A program made the translations under genes and the position numbers. 64,000 nt of DNA from Streptomyces sp. NBC_00440 (GTDB lineage Bacteria > Actinomycetota > Actinomycetes > Streptomycetales > Streptomycetaceae): positions 5,649,501 through 5,713,500 of the forward strand of contig NZ_CP107921.1 of assembly GCF_036014215.1 (NCBI RefSeq), given 5' to 3'. Under the pieces are notes generated by a model. It saw only the letters and a program-made list of their open reading frames with translations, did no database searches and had not been told where the DNA came from. Positions 50,642-58,833 of the stretch are shown piece after piece. The stretch's first letter is position 1; each line of letters starts with the position of its first letter.

Positions 50642-51469
50642 TCAGCCGTTGGCGAGTGCCTGCACCCGGTCCAGTGCGCCGTTGAACTTGTCGTGGTCGC
50701 CGACCGTCGGTCCGGTCGAGGTGTACTGCCACATCGTCTGGAAGCCCCACCCGGCGGGCAGCGCGCCCGGCGCCGAGTCGTAGCGGGCGATCCAGAGCGG
50801 GTTGGTGGCCCCGAAGCTGCTGTTGTTCCCCGTGCACTGCGTCCACCAGCTGGTCGCGGTGTAGATGACCGCGTCACGCCCGGTGAGCGACTTGTAGGTG
50901 TTGGCGAAGTCGTGGATCCAGGCGACCATCGATGCCGCGCTCAGGCCGTAGCAGGCGTCACCGTACGGATTCCACTCGATGTCCAGCACACCGGGCAGGG
51001 TCTTGCCGTCGCGGGACCAGCCGCCGCCGTGGCTGACGAAGTAGTTCGCCTGGTTCGCACCGCTGGAGTCGTTCGGGGTCGCGAAGTGGTACGCGCCGCG
51101 GATCATCCCGACGTTGTACGAGCCGTTGTACTGCTGGGTGAAGGAGGGGTTCGTGTAGTAGTTGCCCTCGGTGGCCTTGGTGTAGGCCCACCGCACGCCG
51201 CTGCCCCACAGCGTCGCCCAGTTGACGTTGCCCTGGTAGCCGGAGACGTCGACGCCTTCGGTCTGGACCGCCGAGGGGGTGTTGCGAGGGCTGCCGCCCT
51301 GGCCGTCGTGCGCGATGACACCCATCCCCATGGTGGCCGTGCCGCGCGCGGGGGTGTCGGCCGCGGAGGCCGCGCCGGGCAGGGCCAGCAGGGAGGTGAG
51401 AAAGGCGAGAAGGATCCCGACTGCGGCGGTGCGTCCGCGTCGGGCCGTTCCGGATCTGAGCACGGGCAT
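50642..51469 (-). CDS. secreted GH25 lysozyme (N,O-diacetylmuramidase type)
   Basis: A 275-residue exported muramidase. The Sec signal peptide has an Arg-rich start, hydrophobic core GILLAFLTSLLALPG and AxA-type cleavage (AASAAD). The GH25 domain begins GVDVSGYQGNVNWATLWGSG. The catalytic acidic pair lies in GVLDIEWNPYG, with RWAYTKATEGNYYTNPSF and WQYTSTGPTVGDHDKFNGAL also typical. ATG 51469 is chosen because GGAGG lies seven bases upstream. It degrades peptidoglycan outside the cell, for self-remodelling or against competitors. Confidence 0.94.
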   Translation of the reverse strand: MPVLRSGTARRGRTAAVGILLAFLTSLLALPGAASAADTPARGTATMGMGVIAHDGQGGSPRNTPSAVQTEGVDVSGYQGNVNWATLWGSGVRWAYTKATEGNYYTNPSFTQQYNGSYNVGMIRGAYHFATPNDSSGANQANYFVSHGGGWSRDGKTLPGVLDIEWNPYGDACYGLSAASMVAWIHDFANTYKSLTGRDAVIYTATSWWTQCTGNNSSFGATNPLWIARYDSAPGALPAGWGFQTMWQYTSTGPTVGDHDKFNGALDRVQALANG

Positions 51470-51504
51470 GTGCGTGCCTCCGAAAGGCTCGGTGGGGGGA
51501 GCTG

Positions 51505-51530
51505 GGCGTACTCCGTCGTCGGAGTACGCC
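51505..51530. promoter_or_regulatory. perfect 11-4-11 inverted repeat upstream of the lysozyme gene
   Basis: GGCGTACTCCG-tcgt-CGGAGTACGCC, 36 bases before the lysozyme start. It could be an operator or a stable 5' leader hairpin affecting translation or mRNA stability. Confidence 0.6.
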
Positions 51531-51670
51531 GTCATCACCGACATGGTGTGGTGTGGACATGTCAGCAATGACGACGCTACGCACGTAGACCCGTACGGCG
51601 GAAGGGGGCCTGGGTGCTGCCGTTGGTCTACTCCTGCGAAATACTGGCCCAGCTGCGGCGATGGCAGACG

Positions 51671-51687
51671 CTGAAAGAAACTTTCAG
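51671..51687. promoter_or_regulatory. operator-like palindrome upstream of the MarR gene
   Basis: CTGAAAG-aaa-CTTTCAG, a perfect 7-3-7 palindrome 29 bases before the MarR start. AT-rich and promoter-placed, it is the likely autoregulatory site. Confidence 0.65.
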
Positions 51688-51716
51688 GATCGGGAAAGCT
51701 CGTAAGGGGTGCTGAC

Positions 51717-52199
51717 GTGCACGACAGCGGTACTGGAAGTGAACTCCCCGTCCCGCCCGAAAGTGGTGTGGACCATGAATTCCTCGCGCTGGAACGTGAG
51801 TTGGCCGTCTTCCTGCGCCGCGCGCGGGCCTCGTCCGGCGAGATGTCGCGCGCCGTCCACCCCGATCTGGAGGCCGCCGCCTACGGGCTGCTGGTCTGTC
51901 TCGACGAGTGGGGCGGGCAGCGGGCCACCGACCTGGCCGCCTACATCGGAGTCGGCCGGGCGACCATAAGCCGTCAACTGCGCTCCCTCGAAGTCCTCGG
52001 ACTGGTCACCCGTGAGCAGGACCCCGGCGACGGGCGCGCCTTCCTGGTGCAGCTCACCGTCGAGGGGCGCGAACGGATGCGCCGGGTGCGGGACGCGCGC
52101 CGGGCCGAGTACGTACGCAGGCTGGACGGCTGGGACCGGGCCGAGGTCGCGGAACTGGCCCGTCTGCTGCACCACTTGAACGCCCGGTCGGAGGACTGA
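51717..52199 (+). CDS. MarR-family transcriptional regulator
   Basis: A 160-residue MarR regulator. Helix-turn-helix TDLAAYIGVGRATISRQLRS is followed by the wing LVTREQDPGDGRAFLVQLT. GTG 51717 is used, with AAGGGG upstream. It diverges from the lysozyme gene across 247 bases and could also act there. Confidence 0.88.
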   Translation: MHDSGTGSELPVPPESGVDHEFLALERELAVFLRRARASSGEMSRAVHPDLEAAAYGLLVCLDEWGGQRATDLAAYIGVGRATISRQLRSLEVLGLVTREQDPGDGRAFLVQLTVEGRERMRRVRDARRAEYVRRLDGWDRAEVAELARLLHHLNARSED

Positions 52200-52209
52200 G
52201 CCGAGGAAC

Positions 52210-52231
52210 AGGGGGCCGGCGCCGGCCCCCT
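52210..52231. terminator. 22-bp palindromic terminator between the MarR and PP2C-like genes
   Basis: AGGGGGCCGGC and its exact complement abut, ending within the stop codon of the minus-strand PP2C-like gene. It can terminate both convergent transcripts. Confidence 0.75.
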
Positions 52232-53012
52232 ACAGCTCCACCAGCACGGCCGACGCATCGTCGTGCGTCTTACTGTTCCGCAGGAACGCACGGTCGGTGT
52301 CCGCGTCCTCCAGCGCCCGGACCCGCCCGATCAGCGCCTGCGGACCCTCCTTGCGCAGCACCGCCAGGCACTCCGCCCAGTCGCCCTCGCGGAAGACCTC
52401 CACCCAGCGGCTCGCGCCGTCGCTGAGCGCGGCCAGCGCCCGTACCTCCGCCAGGGGCGTGCGCCCGGTCACCGCGCGCGCCGCCACCGCCGGATCGGCG
52501 GCCGCGGTGAAGAACCCGCCCTCCTGGTTCCGTGCCGCGTCGGCCGTCGCCTCGGTCGCCAGCACCTCGCGCGGCAGCCGGTCCAGGCGGTCGTCCAGTA
52601 CCGCCCGTACCGCCCCCGAGGCGTCCTCGACCAGCAGGGCCGAGTCGGAAAGCACCAGGTGTTCGACGGTCTCGGCGGACCAGCGCGCCATGACAACGGT
52701 TGCCTGCGGGGTACGCACGTGAGAAAGGTCACAGATTGAGCCGTGCGCTTCAGCGGTAAGGCGAATCGCCTCCGCGAGCACCTCACGCAGGCTCATATCC
52801 CGGCGCGAACCGGACAGTTCGACCAGAGAGCCGCCGAGTCGCGTGGTGAACCACGGCACGCCGTGCACACATCCGTCGTTCCCCGCGGGCGGAGTCACGC
52901 CGTCGAGCAGTACGAGCAGTCCACCCCCTCCCGAGGCAGGCAGGACGGCACCGGTCCAGTCCTCGTTGGGGCGTTCGGGGGTGCCGGGGGTGGAGGCGAG
53001 TTCGATCCGCAT
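52230..53012 (-). CDS. PP2C-like phosphatase-domain protein
   Basis: A 260-residue protein resembling a minimal PP2C (PPM) phosphatase. It starts RIELASTPGTPERPNEDWTG with the Asn-Glu-Asp typical of the first metal motif, followed by LLVLLDGVTPPAGNDGCVHG (DG motif), VVMARWSAETVEHLVLSDSA, and AALSDGASRWVEVF and KTHDDASAVLVEL as the last DD metal site. The family is metal-dependent Ser/Thr phosphatases; a regulatory role beside the conservon is a guess. ATG 53012 is preferred over the longer frame to 53441. Confidence 0.7.
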   Translation of the reverse strand: MRIELASTPGTPERPNEDWTGAVLPASGGGGLLVLLDGVTPPAGNDGCVHGVPWFTTRLGGSLVELSGSRRDMSLREVLAEAIRLTAEAHGSICDLSHVRTPQATVVMARWSAETVEHLVLSDSALLVEDASGAVRAVLDDRLDRLPREVLATEATADAARNQEGGFFTAAADPAVAARAVTGRTPLAEVRALAALSDGASRWVEVFREGDWAECLAVLRKEGPQALIGRVRALEDADTDRAFLRNSKTHDDASAVLVEL

Positions 53013-53388
53013 ACCGGTCAGTCTGCCCGATGCCTTCACGGGGGGCGCACAGGCACGGGCGAAAGGTACGGACCGCCGTGCGGGCCGGGGAACTTGGCAC
53101 GGAATGTACGACTCCGTAACTCTGTCGGCCCGCTGCGGGCGCGCATCCTGCCAAAGCCGGTCCGGAAGTTCCAACCGGCGCCCCGTGCGCGCCCCGCGTG
53201 CGCGGGTCGCAGAGTTGTTCGCCAACTTGCTGTTGATGTTCACTCGTTCAGGTGGCTGACCTGGTGATGCACACTCCCCTCCCAAAACCACTGGAATGGT
53301 CAGAAGCCGTACCAGAGGTGGGAGTGCATCCTCGTGATCAGTCATCATCTCGGCGTCATGCGTGGACGAGTCAAGATTGTGAGCACCG
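53013..53388. promoter_or_regulatory. 376-bp divergent region upstream of the conservon
   Basis: It contains the start regions of the PP2C-like gene and cvnA. The one clear structure is an imperfect inverted repeat: GATGCACACTCCC at 53266-53278 against GGGAGTGCATC at 53320-53330, one extra base in the left arm and a 41-base loop. No coding frame is convincing. Confidence 0.5.
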
Positions 53389-55977
53389 GTGCAGAACAAG
53401 CGGCTTCGGGGCAACAGAGGCGTGCCACCCGAGCGCACCACCCGGGTACGCAGGCGCCTGGTCGCCGGTGTGGCCGTCGTCGGCCTCGCCGTGCTCGCGG
53501 CCAGTGCCCCTTCGGTCTACAGCGCGTCGGCCGAACTGACCGACGCCCAGCGGCTGGTCACCCTCTCCGACCTGGACCAGCAGACCGTCTCGCTGGCGCA
53601 CGACCTCGCGGACGAGCGGGACGACGTCACGGTCTACATCGCGGGCGGACGCGCCAAGAAGGACAAACTGGCAGCCGACCGGGCCACCCGTGTCGACAGC
53701 GACATCGAGGAGATCGGCGCCTCCGCACCGGCCGATCTCCGGCATGACCTCGCCACCCTGCCCTCCGTCCGCAGGACGGCCCTGACCGACAAGAGCAGCG
53801 CGCTCGAAGCCAACAAGGCGTACTCCGACCTGATCGAGAAGGTCCAGGAGACCTCGGGCCAACTCGCCGACCGCACACCGCCCGAGGACGCGGCCGCCAC
53901 CCGCGCAGCGGCCGACCTCGGCCACGCGGTCGGGGAGGCCTCGCAGACCCGCGGGCTGCTGCTCGGCGCGCTGGCCGTCCCGCGCCCCGTCACGACCTCC
54001 GTGTACGACCCGGTGACCGGCACCTACGTGCAGAAGTCGGCTGACACCGGCGGCGCGGACGGCCGCACCCGGGACGCGCTGAGCGCGGCGGCCCAGCAGG
54101 CCAGGGTCCGCGAACTCGCCGCCCTCGCCGACTTCGACCAGGCCGCGGACCCCGCCGACCAGGAGTCGCTCGCCTCCACGGTCTCCGGCCCGGAGGTCAG
54201 CACCGCCGAGGGCTATCTCTCACGCCTGGCCGACCAGCCCACGCTCTCCGCGGCCGACCTCAAGACCAACCCGGCCAAGGCGGGCGCCGCGCTCGCGGCG
54301 CGCACCGACCAGATGCGCGGCGTCGAGGCCTCGCTCGCCACCCGGCAGGCCAAACGGATCGCCGCGCTCCGCGACGACGCCGTGACCGCCCTCGAACTGC
54401 GGATCGCCCTCGCCGGATTCCTGCTGCTCCTCACCATCGGGGTCGGCGCCGCCGTCGCCCGTACGCTCACCCGCCCGCTCGCGGTGCTCCGGATCGGCGC
54501 CGCGCGCCTGGCCGGCGCCCCCGAGTCGGAGGAGCCGATCGTCTTCACCGGCCGCAACGACGAGTTCGCCCAGGTCGTACGGTCCATCAACGCCCTGCAC
54601 ACCAGGGTGCTGACCGCGGACGCCCGCGCCGAAGCCCTCGCACGCGACCAGCGCGATCTGCGCGGCGGCCGGGACCGGTTCGACGCCGAGCGCGCCATGC
54701 TGGAGGCGGACACCGCCGAGGTCACCGCCCGCCTCGACCGGCTGCACCACACCGTCCGCGCGACCTTCGTCAACCTCTCGCTCCGCTCCCTCGGCCTGGT
54801 CGAGCGTCAGCTCACCGTCATCGAGGGCCTGGAGGAGCGCGAACAGGACCCCGAGGCGCTCGCCACCCTCTTCAAGCTCGACCACATGGCGACCGTGCTG
54901 CGCCGCCACAGCGAGAACCTGCTGGTTCTCGCGGGCACCGAGCACGGCCACGGACAGGGCTCGGGGCCGGTACCCCTGGTGGACGTGCTGCGTGCCTCGG
55001 TCAGTGAGATCGAGCGGTACGAACGCGTCGCCATCCAGTCCCTGCCGCCGCACGCCCAGATCGCGGGCTTCGCCGCCGACGACATCAGCCACCTCGTGGC
55101 CGAGCTGCTGGAGAACGCCACCGCGTTCTCGCCGCCGGAAGCCCATGTCCAGCTCTCCGGCTGGCTCCTGGAGAGCGGCGAGGTGATGCTCTCCGTGCAG
55201 GACGAGGGCATCGGCATGTCGCCCGGCCGGCGCACCGAACTCAACGCGCTGCTCGCCGACCCCGACGCGTCCCGTCCGGGCGCACCCGGCGACGAGCAGT
55301 CCGGACTCGGACTCCACGTGGCCTCGCTGCTGGCCAAGCGGCACGGCGTACGGGTCGAGCTGCGCGAGCAGAAGCAGGGCGGAGTGGCCGCCGTCGTCGT
55401 GCTGCCCGGCGCGCTGCTGCCGGACGGACCGCCGGTCGCACCGTCGCACTTCGTCCCCGACCCCGGCGCGGCACCCGTCATCAGCCTGCCGGGCTCGATG
55501 GCCGAGGCCAACTCCAACACGATCCCGACCAGGTCGCGTTACGAGATAGAGCCCGAAGCCCACGAGCGGACCCCCGACGAGGTGGACGAGCCGACCTTCA
55601 CGATGCGGCGCCCCGTACCGGAGCCGGAGCCCGTACCCGGACCGGAGCCCGTGGCCGAGCCCGCGTACCGGCCCGGCCCGGCGGCCGCGGAACCCGACCC
55701 GGAGCCCGCCGCCGGCGGTATCCCGGAGCAGGGGGCCGGGCGCATCACCGACAAGGGCCTGCCCAAGCGCGTTCCCAAGGTCACCAAGCCCGCCGGCACG
55801 GCCCCGAAGCAGCGCACCGGCAGTGTGGACGCCGCTGCCCTGCGCAGTAGGCTCGGCGGCTTCCACCAAGGAGCGAAGGACGGCCGCAAGGACGTCGAAA
55901 CGGAGATCTCGGAGCAGAGATCGGATGTTGTACCTACCGATGACGCGGGGGACAGTGTCGAGGAGGCACGCAGTTGA
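53389..55977 (+). CDS. cvnA: CvnA, conservon sensor kinase-like protein
   Basis: An 862-residue membrane protein. A first transmembrane helix lies at ~24-44, then a ~290-residue extracytoplasmic region rich in Asp/Ala helices (nitrate-sensor-like). A second helix at ~338-360 (FLLLLTIGVGAAVARTLTRP) is followed by HAMP, and an ATPase domain has HLVAELLENATAFSPPEAHV, VQDEGIGMSPG and SGLGLHVASLLAKRHGVRV. The His dimerisation box is degenerate, as in conservons. A Pro/Glu-rich tail of ~200 residues ends the protein. The GTG start at 53389 is uncertain. Coupled to cvnB by overlap. Confidence 0.92.
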   Translation: MQNKRLRGNRGVPPERTTRVRRRLVAGVAVVGLAVLAASAPSVYSASAELTDAQRLVTLSDLDQQTVSLAHDLADERDDVTVYIAGGRAKKDKLAADRATRVDSDIEEIGASAPADLRHDLATLPSVRRTALTDKSSALEANKAYSDLIEKVQETSGQLADRTPPEDAAATRAAADLGHAVGEASQTRGLLLGALAVPRPVTTSVYDPVTGTYVQKSADTGGADGRTRDALSAAAQQARVRELAALADFDQAADPADQESLASTVSGPEVSTAEGYLSRLADQPTLSAADLKTNPAKAGAALAARTDQMRGVEASLATRQAKRIAALRDDAVTALELRIALAGFLLLLTIGVGAAVARTLTRPLAVLRIGAARLAGAPESEEPIVFTGRNDEFAQVVRSINALHTRVLTADARAEALARDQRDLRGGRDRFDAERAMLEADTAEVTARLDRLHHTVRATFVNLSLRSLGLVERQLTVIEGLEEREQDPEALATLFKLDHMATVLRRHSENLLVLAGTEHGHGQGSGPVPLVDVLRASVSEIERYERVAIQSLPPHAQIAGFAADDISHLVAELLENATAFSPPEAHVQLSGWLLESGEVMLSVQDEGIGMSPGRRTELNALLADPDASRPGAPGDEQSGLGLHVASLLAKRHGVRVELREQKQGGVAAVVVLPGALLPDGPPVAPSHFVPDPGAAPVISLPGSMAEANSNTIPTRSRYEIEPEAHERTPDEVDEPTFTMRRPVPEPEPVPGPEPVAEPAYRPGPAAAEPDPEPAAGGIPEQGAGRITDKGLPKRVPKVTKPAGTAPKQRTGSVDAAALRSRLGGFHQGAKDGRKDVETEISEQRSDVVPTDDAGDSVEEARS

Positions 55978-56459
55978 CTGCGCCCAGCACATTCGGACTC
56001 AGCAGTGAAGCCCGGAACCTGCACTGGCTGTTGAAGAATCTCGTGGAGGAGGTCCCGGGGCTCCGTTCCATCGCCGTCGTCTCGTCCGACGGGCTGATGC
56101 TGCTCTCGTCGGACCCCGAGGTCTCGGCAGCCGGTCAGGCCCGGCCCGTCCGGCAGAGCGGCCCCAAGGGGTCGTCCGCCGACCTGGCCACGATCGTCTC
56201 CGGCATCGGCAGCCTCACCATCGGCGCCGCCAAGCTGATGGACGGCGGAGGCGTCAAGCAGACGATGGTCGCGATGGAGGAGGGCAGCGTCTTCGTGATG
56301 TCCATCAGCGACGGATCGCTGCTGGGCGTCCACGCCACACCGGACTGCGACATGAGCGTCGTCGCGTACCACATGGCGCTCTTCGTCGGCCGTGCCGGTC
56401 ATGTCCTCACCCCCGAACTCCGCAGCGAGCTGCGCAAATCGATGGAGAGCGCCCAGTGA
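55974..56459 (+). CDS. cvnB: CvnB, roadblock/LC7-domain protein
   Basis: A 161-residue roadblock/LC7 protein (LHWLLKNLVEEVPGLRSIAV, VVSSDGLMLLSS, MSISDGSLLGVHATPDCDMS), a presumed GTPase-activating or scaffold subunit for CvnD at the membrane. It starts TTG 55974, seven bases after GGAGG, overlapping the cvnA stop. Its stop overlaps cvnC as GTGA. Confidence 0.94.
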   Translation: MTAPSTFGLSSEARNLHWLLKNLVEEVPGLRSIAVVSSDGLMLLSSDPEVSAAGQARPVRQSGPKGSSADLATIVSGIGSLTIGAAKLMDGGGVKQTMVAMEEGSVFVMSISDGSLLGVHATPDCDMSVVAYHMALFVGRAGHVLTPELRSELRKSMESAQ

Positions 56460-56845
56460 CCCCGGCCCTCCCGGTCCGTAACCCGGACCGCCGCCCCGCG
56501 CGAGTGCGCCCGTACTCGCTCACCGGCGGCCGCACCAAATTCGGCCACATCCTCTTCGTGGAGACCTTCGTGGCCGCGATCGAAGCGTCCCCGGAGCGCC
56601 CGGAGCTGGCCAACGGCCCCGCGCGCCTCATGCCGGAGATGCGCGCCATCGTCGAGATCTGCCGCCGGATGCGCACCGTCGCGGAGATCTCGGCGCTGCT
56701 CAAGATGCCGCTGGGCGTCGTCCGCGTCCTGCTCAGCGACCTCGCAGACCAGGGAAAGATCCGTGTGTACGGTACCGGGCACGGCGAAGGCCAGCCCGAC
56801 CGCGCCTTGCTGGAAAGGGTGCTGAGTGGACTCCGCCGTCTCTGA
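56456..56845 (+). CDS. cvnC: CvnC, DUF742 protein
   Basis: A 129-residue DUF742 protein with a winged-helix-like centre (EICRRMRTVAEISALLKMPL, GVVRVLLSDLADQGKIRVY), opening with RPARVRPYSLTGGRTKFGH. GTG start at 56456 in a GTGA overlap. The last 20 bases overlap cvnD. Conservon proteins form a membrane-associated, G-protein-like complex. Confidence 0.93.
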   Translation: MTPALPVRNPDRRPARVRPYSLTGGRTKFGHILFVETFVAAIEASPERPELANGPARLMPEMRAIVEICRRMRTVAEISALLKMPLGVVRVLLSDLADQGKIRVYGTGHGEGQPDRALLERVLSGLRRL

Positions 56846-57452
56846 GACGCTGATCCCCGCCGAGGCCAATGAGTCCGTCCAGGCCTGGCAGAACGACCGC
56901 ACCCGGGCCCCCATATCCACCAAGATCGTGGTGGCGGGCGGCTTCGGCGTGGGAAAGACGACCTTCGTCACCTCTGTCTCGGAGATCACCCCGCTCCAGA
57001 CCGAGGCCCTGATGACCCAGGCGAGCGAGGAGACCGACGACCTCAGCGCCACGCCGGACAAGCTGACCACCACGGTCGCGATGGACTTCGGGCGGCTGAC
57101 GCTCGACGACGACCTGGTGCTGTACGTGTTCGGCACACCGGGGCAGCAGCGCTTCTGGTTCATGTGGGACGACCTGGTGCGCGGGGCGATCGGCGCGATA
57201 GTGCTCGCGGACACCCGCAGGCTCGCCGACTGCTTCCCCGCGCTCGACTACTTCGAGAGCTGCGGGCTCCCCTACATCGTCTCGGTCAACCACTTCGAAG
57301 GCACACCCGGCTTCGAGGCGCAGGACGTGCGGGAGGCTCTGACGATTCCCCCGCACGTGCCTGTACTGATCATGGACGCGCGTAACAGAATGACGGTGGT
57401 CGAGTCACTGCTTGCCCTGGTGGGGCACGCACTCGACACCACCCCCGAATAG
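56826..57452 (+). CDS. cvnD: CvnD, Ras-like GTPase
   Basis: A 208-residue small GTPase. P-loop GGFGVGKTT at 38-46, switch region TTTVAMDFGRLTL, G3 variant FGTPGQQRFWFMWDDLVRGA, and base-recognition region SVNHFEG in place of the canonical NKxD, as in conservon GTPases. GTG start at 56826. It should cycle with CvnB/CvnA and pass a signal to downstream targets. Confidence 0.94.
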   Translation: MDSAVSETLIPAEANESVQAWQNDRTRAPISTKIVVAGGFGVGKTTFVTSVSEITPLQTEALMTQASEETDDLSATPDKLTTTVAMDFGRLTLDDDLVLYVFGTPGQQRFWFMWDDLVRGAIGAIVLADTRRLADCFPALDYFESCGLPYIVSVNHFEGTPGFEAQDVREALTIPPHVPVLIMDARNRMTVVESLLALVGHALDTTPE

Positions 57453-57466
57453 GAGAACAACCCGCC

Positions 57467-58702
57467 ATGCGGAAGATACTCATCGTCGGAGCCGGCCAGT
57501 CCGGGCTCCAGCTGGCTCTTGGCCTCCAGACCCAGGGCTACGAAGTCACGCTCATGTCCAACCGCACGTCCGATGAGATCCGCTCCGGCAGGGTCATGTC
57601 CACGCAGTGCATGTTCCACACGGCGCTCCAGCACGAGCGCGACCTCCAGCTCAACTTCTGGGAGTCCCAGGCGCCGAAGATCGAGGGCCTCGGCGTCTCG
57701 GTGGCCGCCCCGGACTCCTCCCGCGCGATCGACTGGGTCGGCAAGCTCGACGGCTACGCCCAGTCCGTCGACCAGCGCGTGAAGATGGCCGGCTGGATGG
57801 AGTCCTTCGCACAGCGCGGCGGCCGGCTGGTCATCCACGGTGCGGCAGTCTCCGACCTGGACTTCTTCGCCCGGACGTACGACCTGGTGATGGTCTCGGC
57901 GGGTAAGGGCGAGCTGGTCTCGATGTTCGGCCGGGACGCGGCGCGCTCGCCGTTCAGCGTGCCGCAGCGGGCGCTTGCGGTGTCGTATGTGCACGGCATG
58001 GGCGTACGCCCCGAGCACCCCGAATTCGACGCGGTGCGCTGCAACTTGGTCCCGGGCGTCGGCGAGCTCTTCGTGATGCCCACCCTCACCAACAGCGGCC
58101 GCGCGGACATCCTCTTCTGGGAGGGCGTGCCCGGCGGCCCGCTGGACGCCTTCCAGGGCATCAAGGACCCCTCCGAGCACCTGGCCCTCACGCTCGAACT
58201 CATGGAGAAGTTCACGCCCTGGGAGTACGCGCGGGCCACCAAGGTCGAACTGACCGACGCGGGCGGCACCCTCTCCGGCCGGTACGCCCCCACGGTCCGC
58301 AATCCCATCGGGCGGCTGCCCGGCGGCGGCCTGGTCCTCGGCGTCGCCGACGTGGTCGTGGCCAACGACCCGATCACCGGCCAGGGTTCCAACTCGGCGT
58401 CGAAGTGCGCGGCCGCCTACCTCTCCTCCATCGTCGAGCGGGGCGACCAGCCGTTCGACGAGGCGTGGATGCAGCAGACGTTCGACCGTTACTGGGAGAC
58501 GGCGCAGCACGTCACCAAGTGGACGAACGCGATGCTGGGCGTCCCCCCGGAGCACGTGCTGAACCTCATCGGGGCGGCGGGCCAGCTCCAGCCGGTGGCG
58601 GACCGTTTCGCCAACGGGTTCAACAACCCGGCCGACTTCGAGAACTTCTTCTTCGACCCGGAGAAGACGAACGCGTATCTCGCCTCGGTCGCGGGGGCCT
58701 GA
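57467..58702 (+). CDS. styrene monooxygenase/indole epoxidase-like flavoprotein
   Basis: A 411-residue FAD-binding protein of the StyA group: ILIVGAGQSGLQLALGLQTQ dinucleotide motif, SDEIRSGRVMSTQCMFHTAL near the flavin, and a C-terminal GLVLGVADVVVANDPITGQG. Such enzymes epoxidise aromatic alkenes or indole with reduced FAD supplied by a separate reductase, which is not encoded nearby. AGGAG precedes ATG 57467, 14 bases after cvnD, so it is probably the fifth gene of the conservon operon, where cytochromes P450 appear in some others. Confidence 0.88.
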   Translation: MRKILIVGAGQSGLQLALGLQTQGYEVTLMSNRTSDEIRSGRVMSTQCMFHTALQHERDLQLNFWESQAPKIEGLGVSVAAPDSSRAIDWVGKLDGYAQSVDQRVKMAGWMESFAQRGGRLVIHGAAVSDLDFFARTYDLVMVSAGKGELVSMFGRDAARSPFSVPQRALAVSYVHGMGVRPEHPEFDAVRCNLVPGVGELFVMPTLTNSGRADILFWEGVPGGPLDAFQGIKDPSEHLALTLELMEKFTPWEYARATKVELTDAGGTLSGRYAPTVRNPIGRLPGGGLVLGVADVVVANDPITGQGSNSASKCAAAYLSSIVERGDQPFDEAWMQQTFDRYWETAQHVTKWTNAMLGVPPEHVLNLIGAAGQLQPVADRFANGFNNPADFENFFFDPEKTNAYLASVAGA

Positions 58703-58833
58703 CAGCCGGAACGCCGGGAATGCCGGGAACGCCGTAACGCGTGGCCGTCTGACCGCAGTTGGGCCCGGCGCCGGTGCACCGTCCCGGTGCACCGCCCCGG
58801 CCTCGCGCGCTCCCGTGCAGGCGGTCCGGCGTT

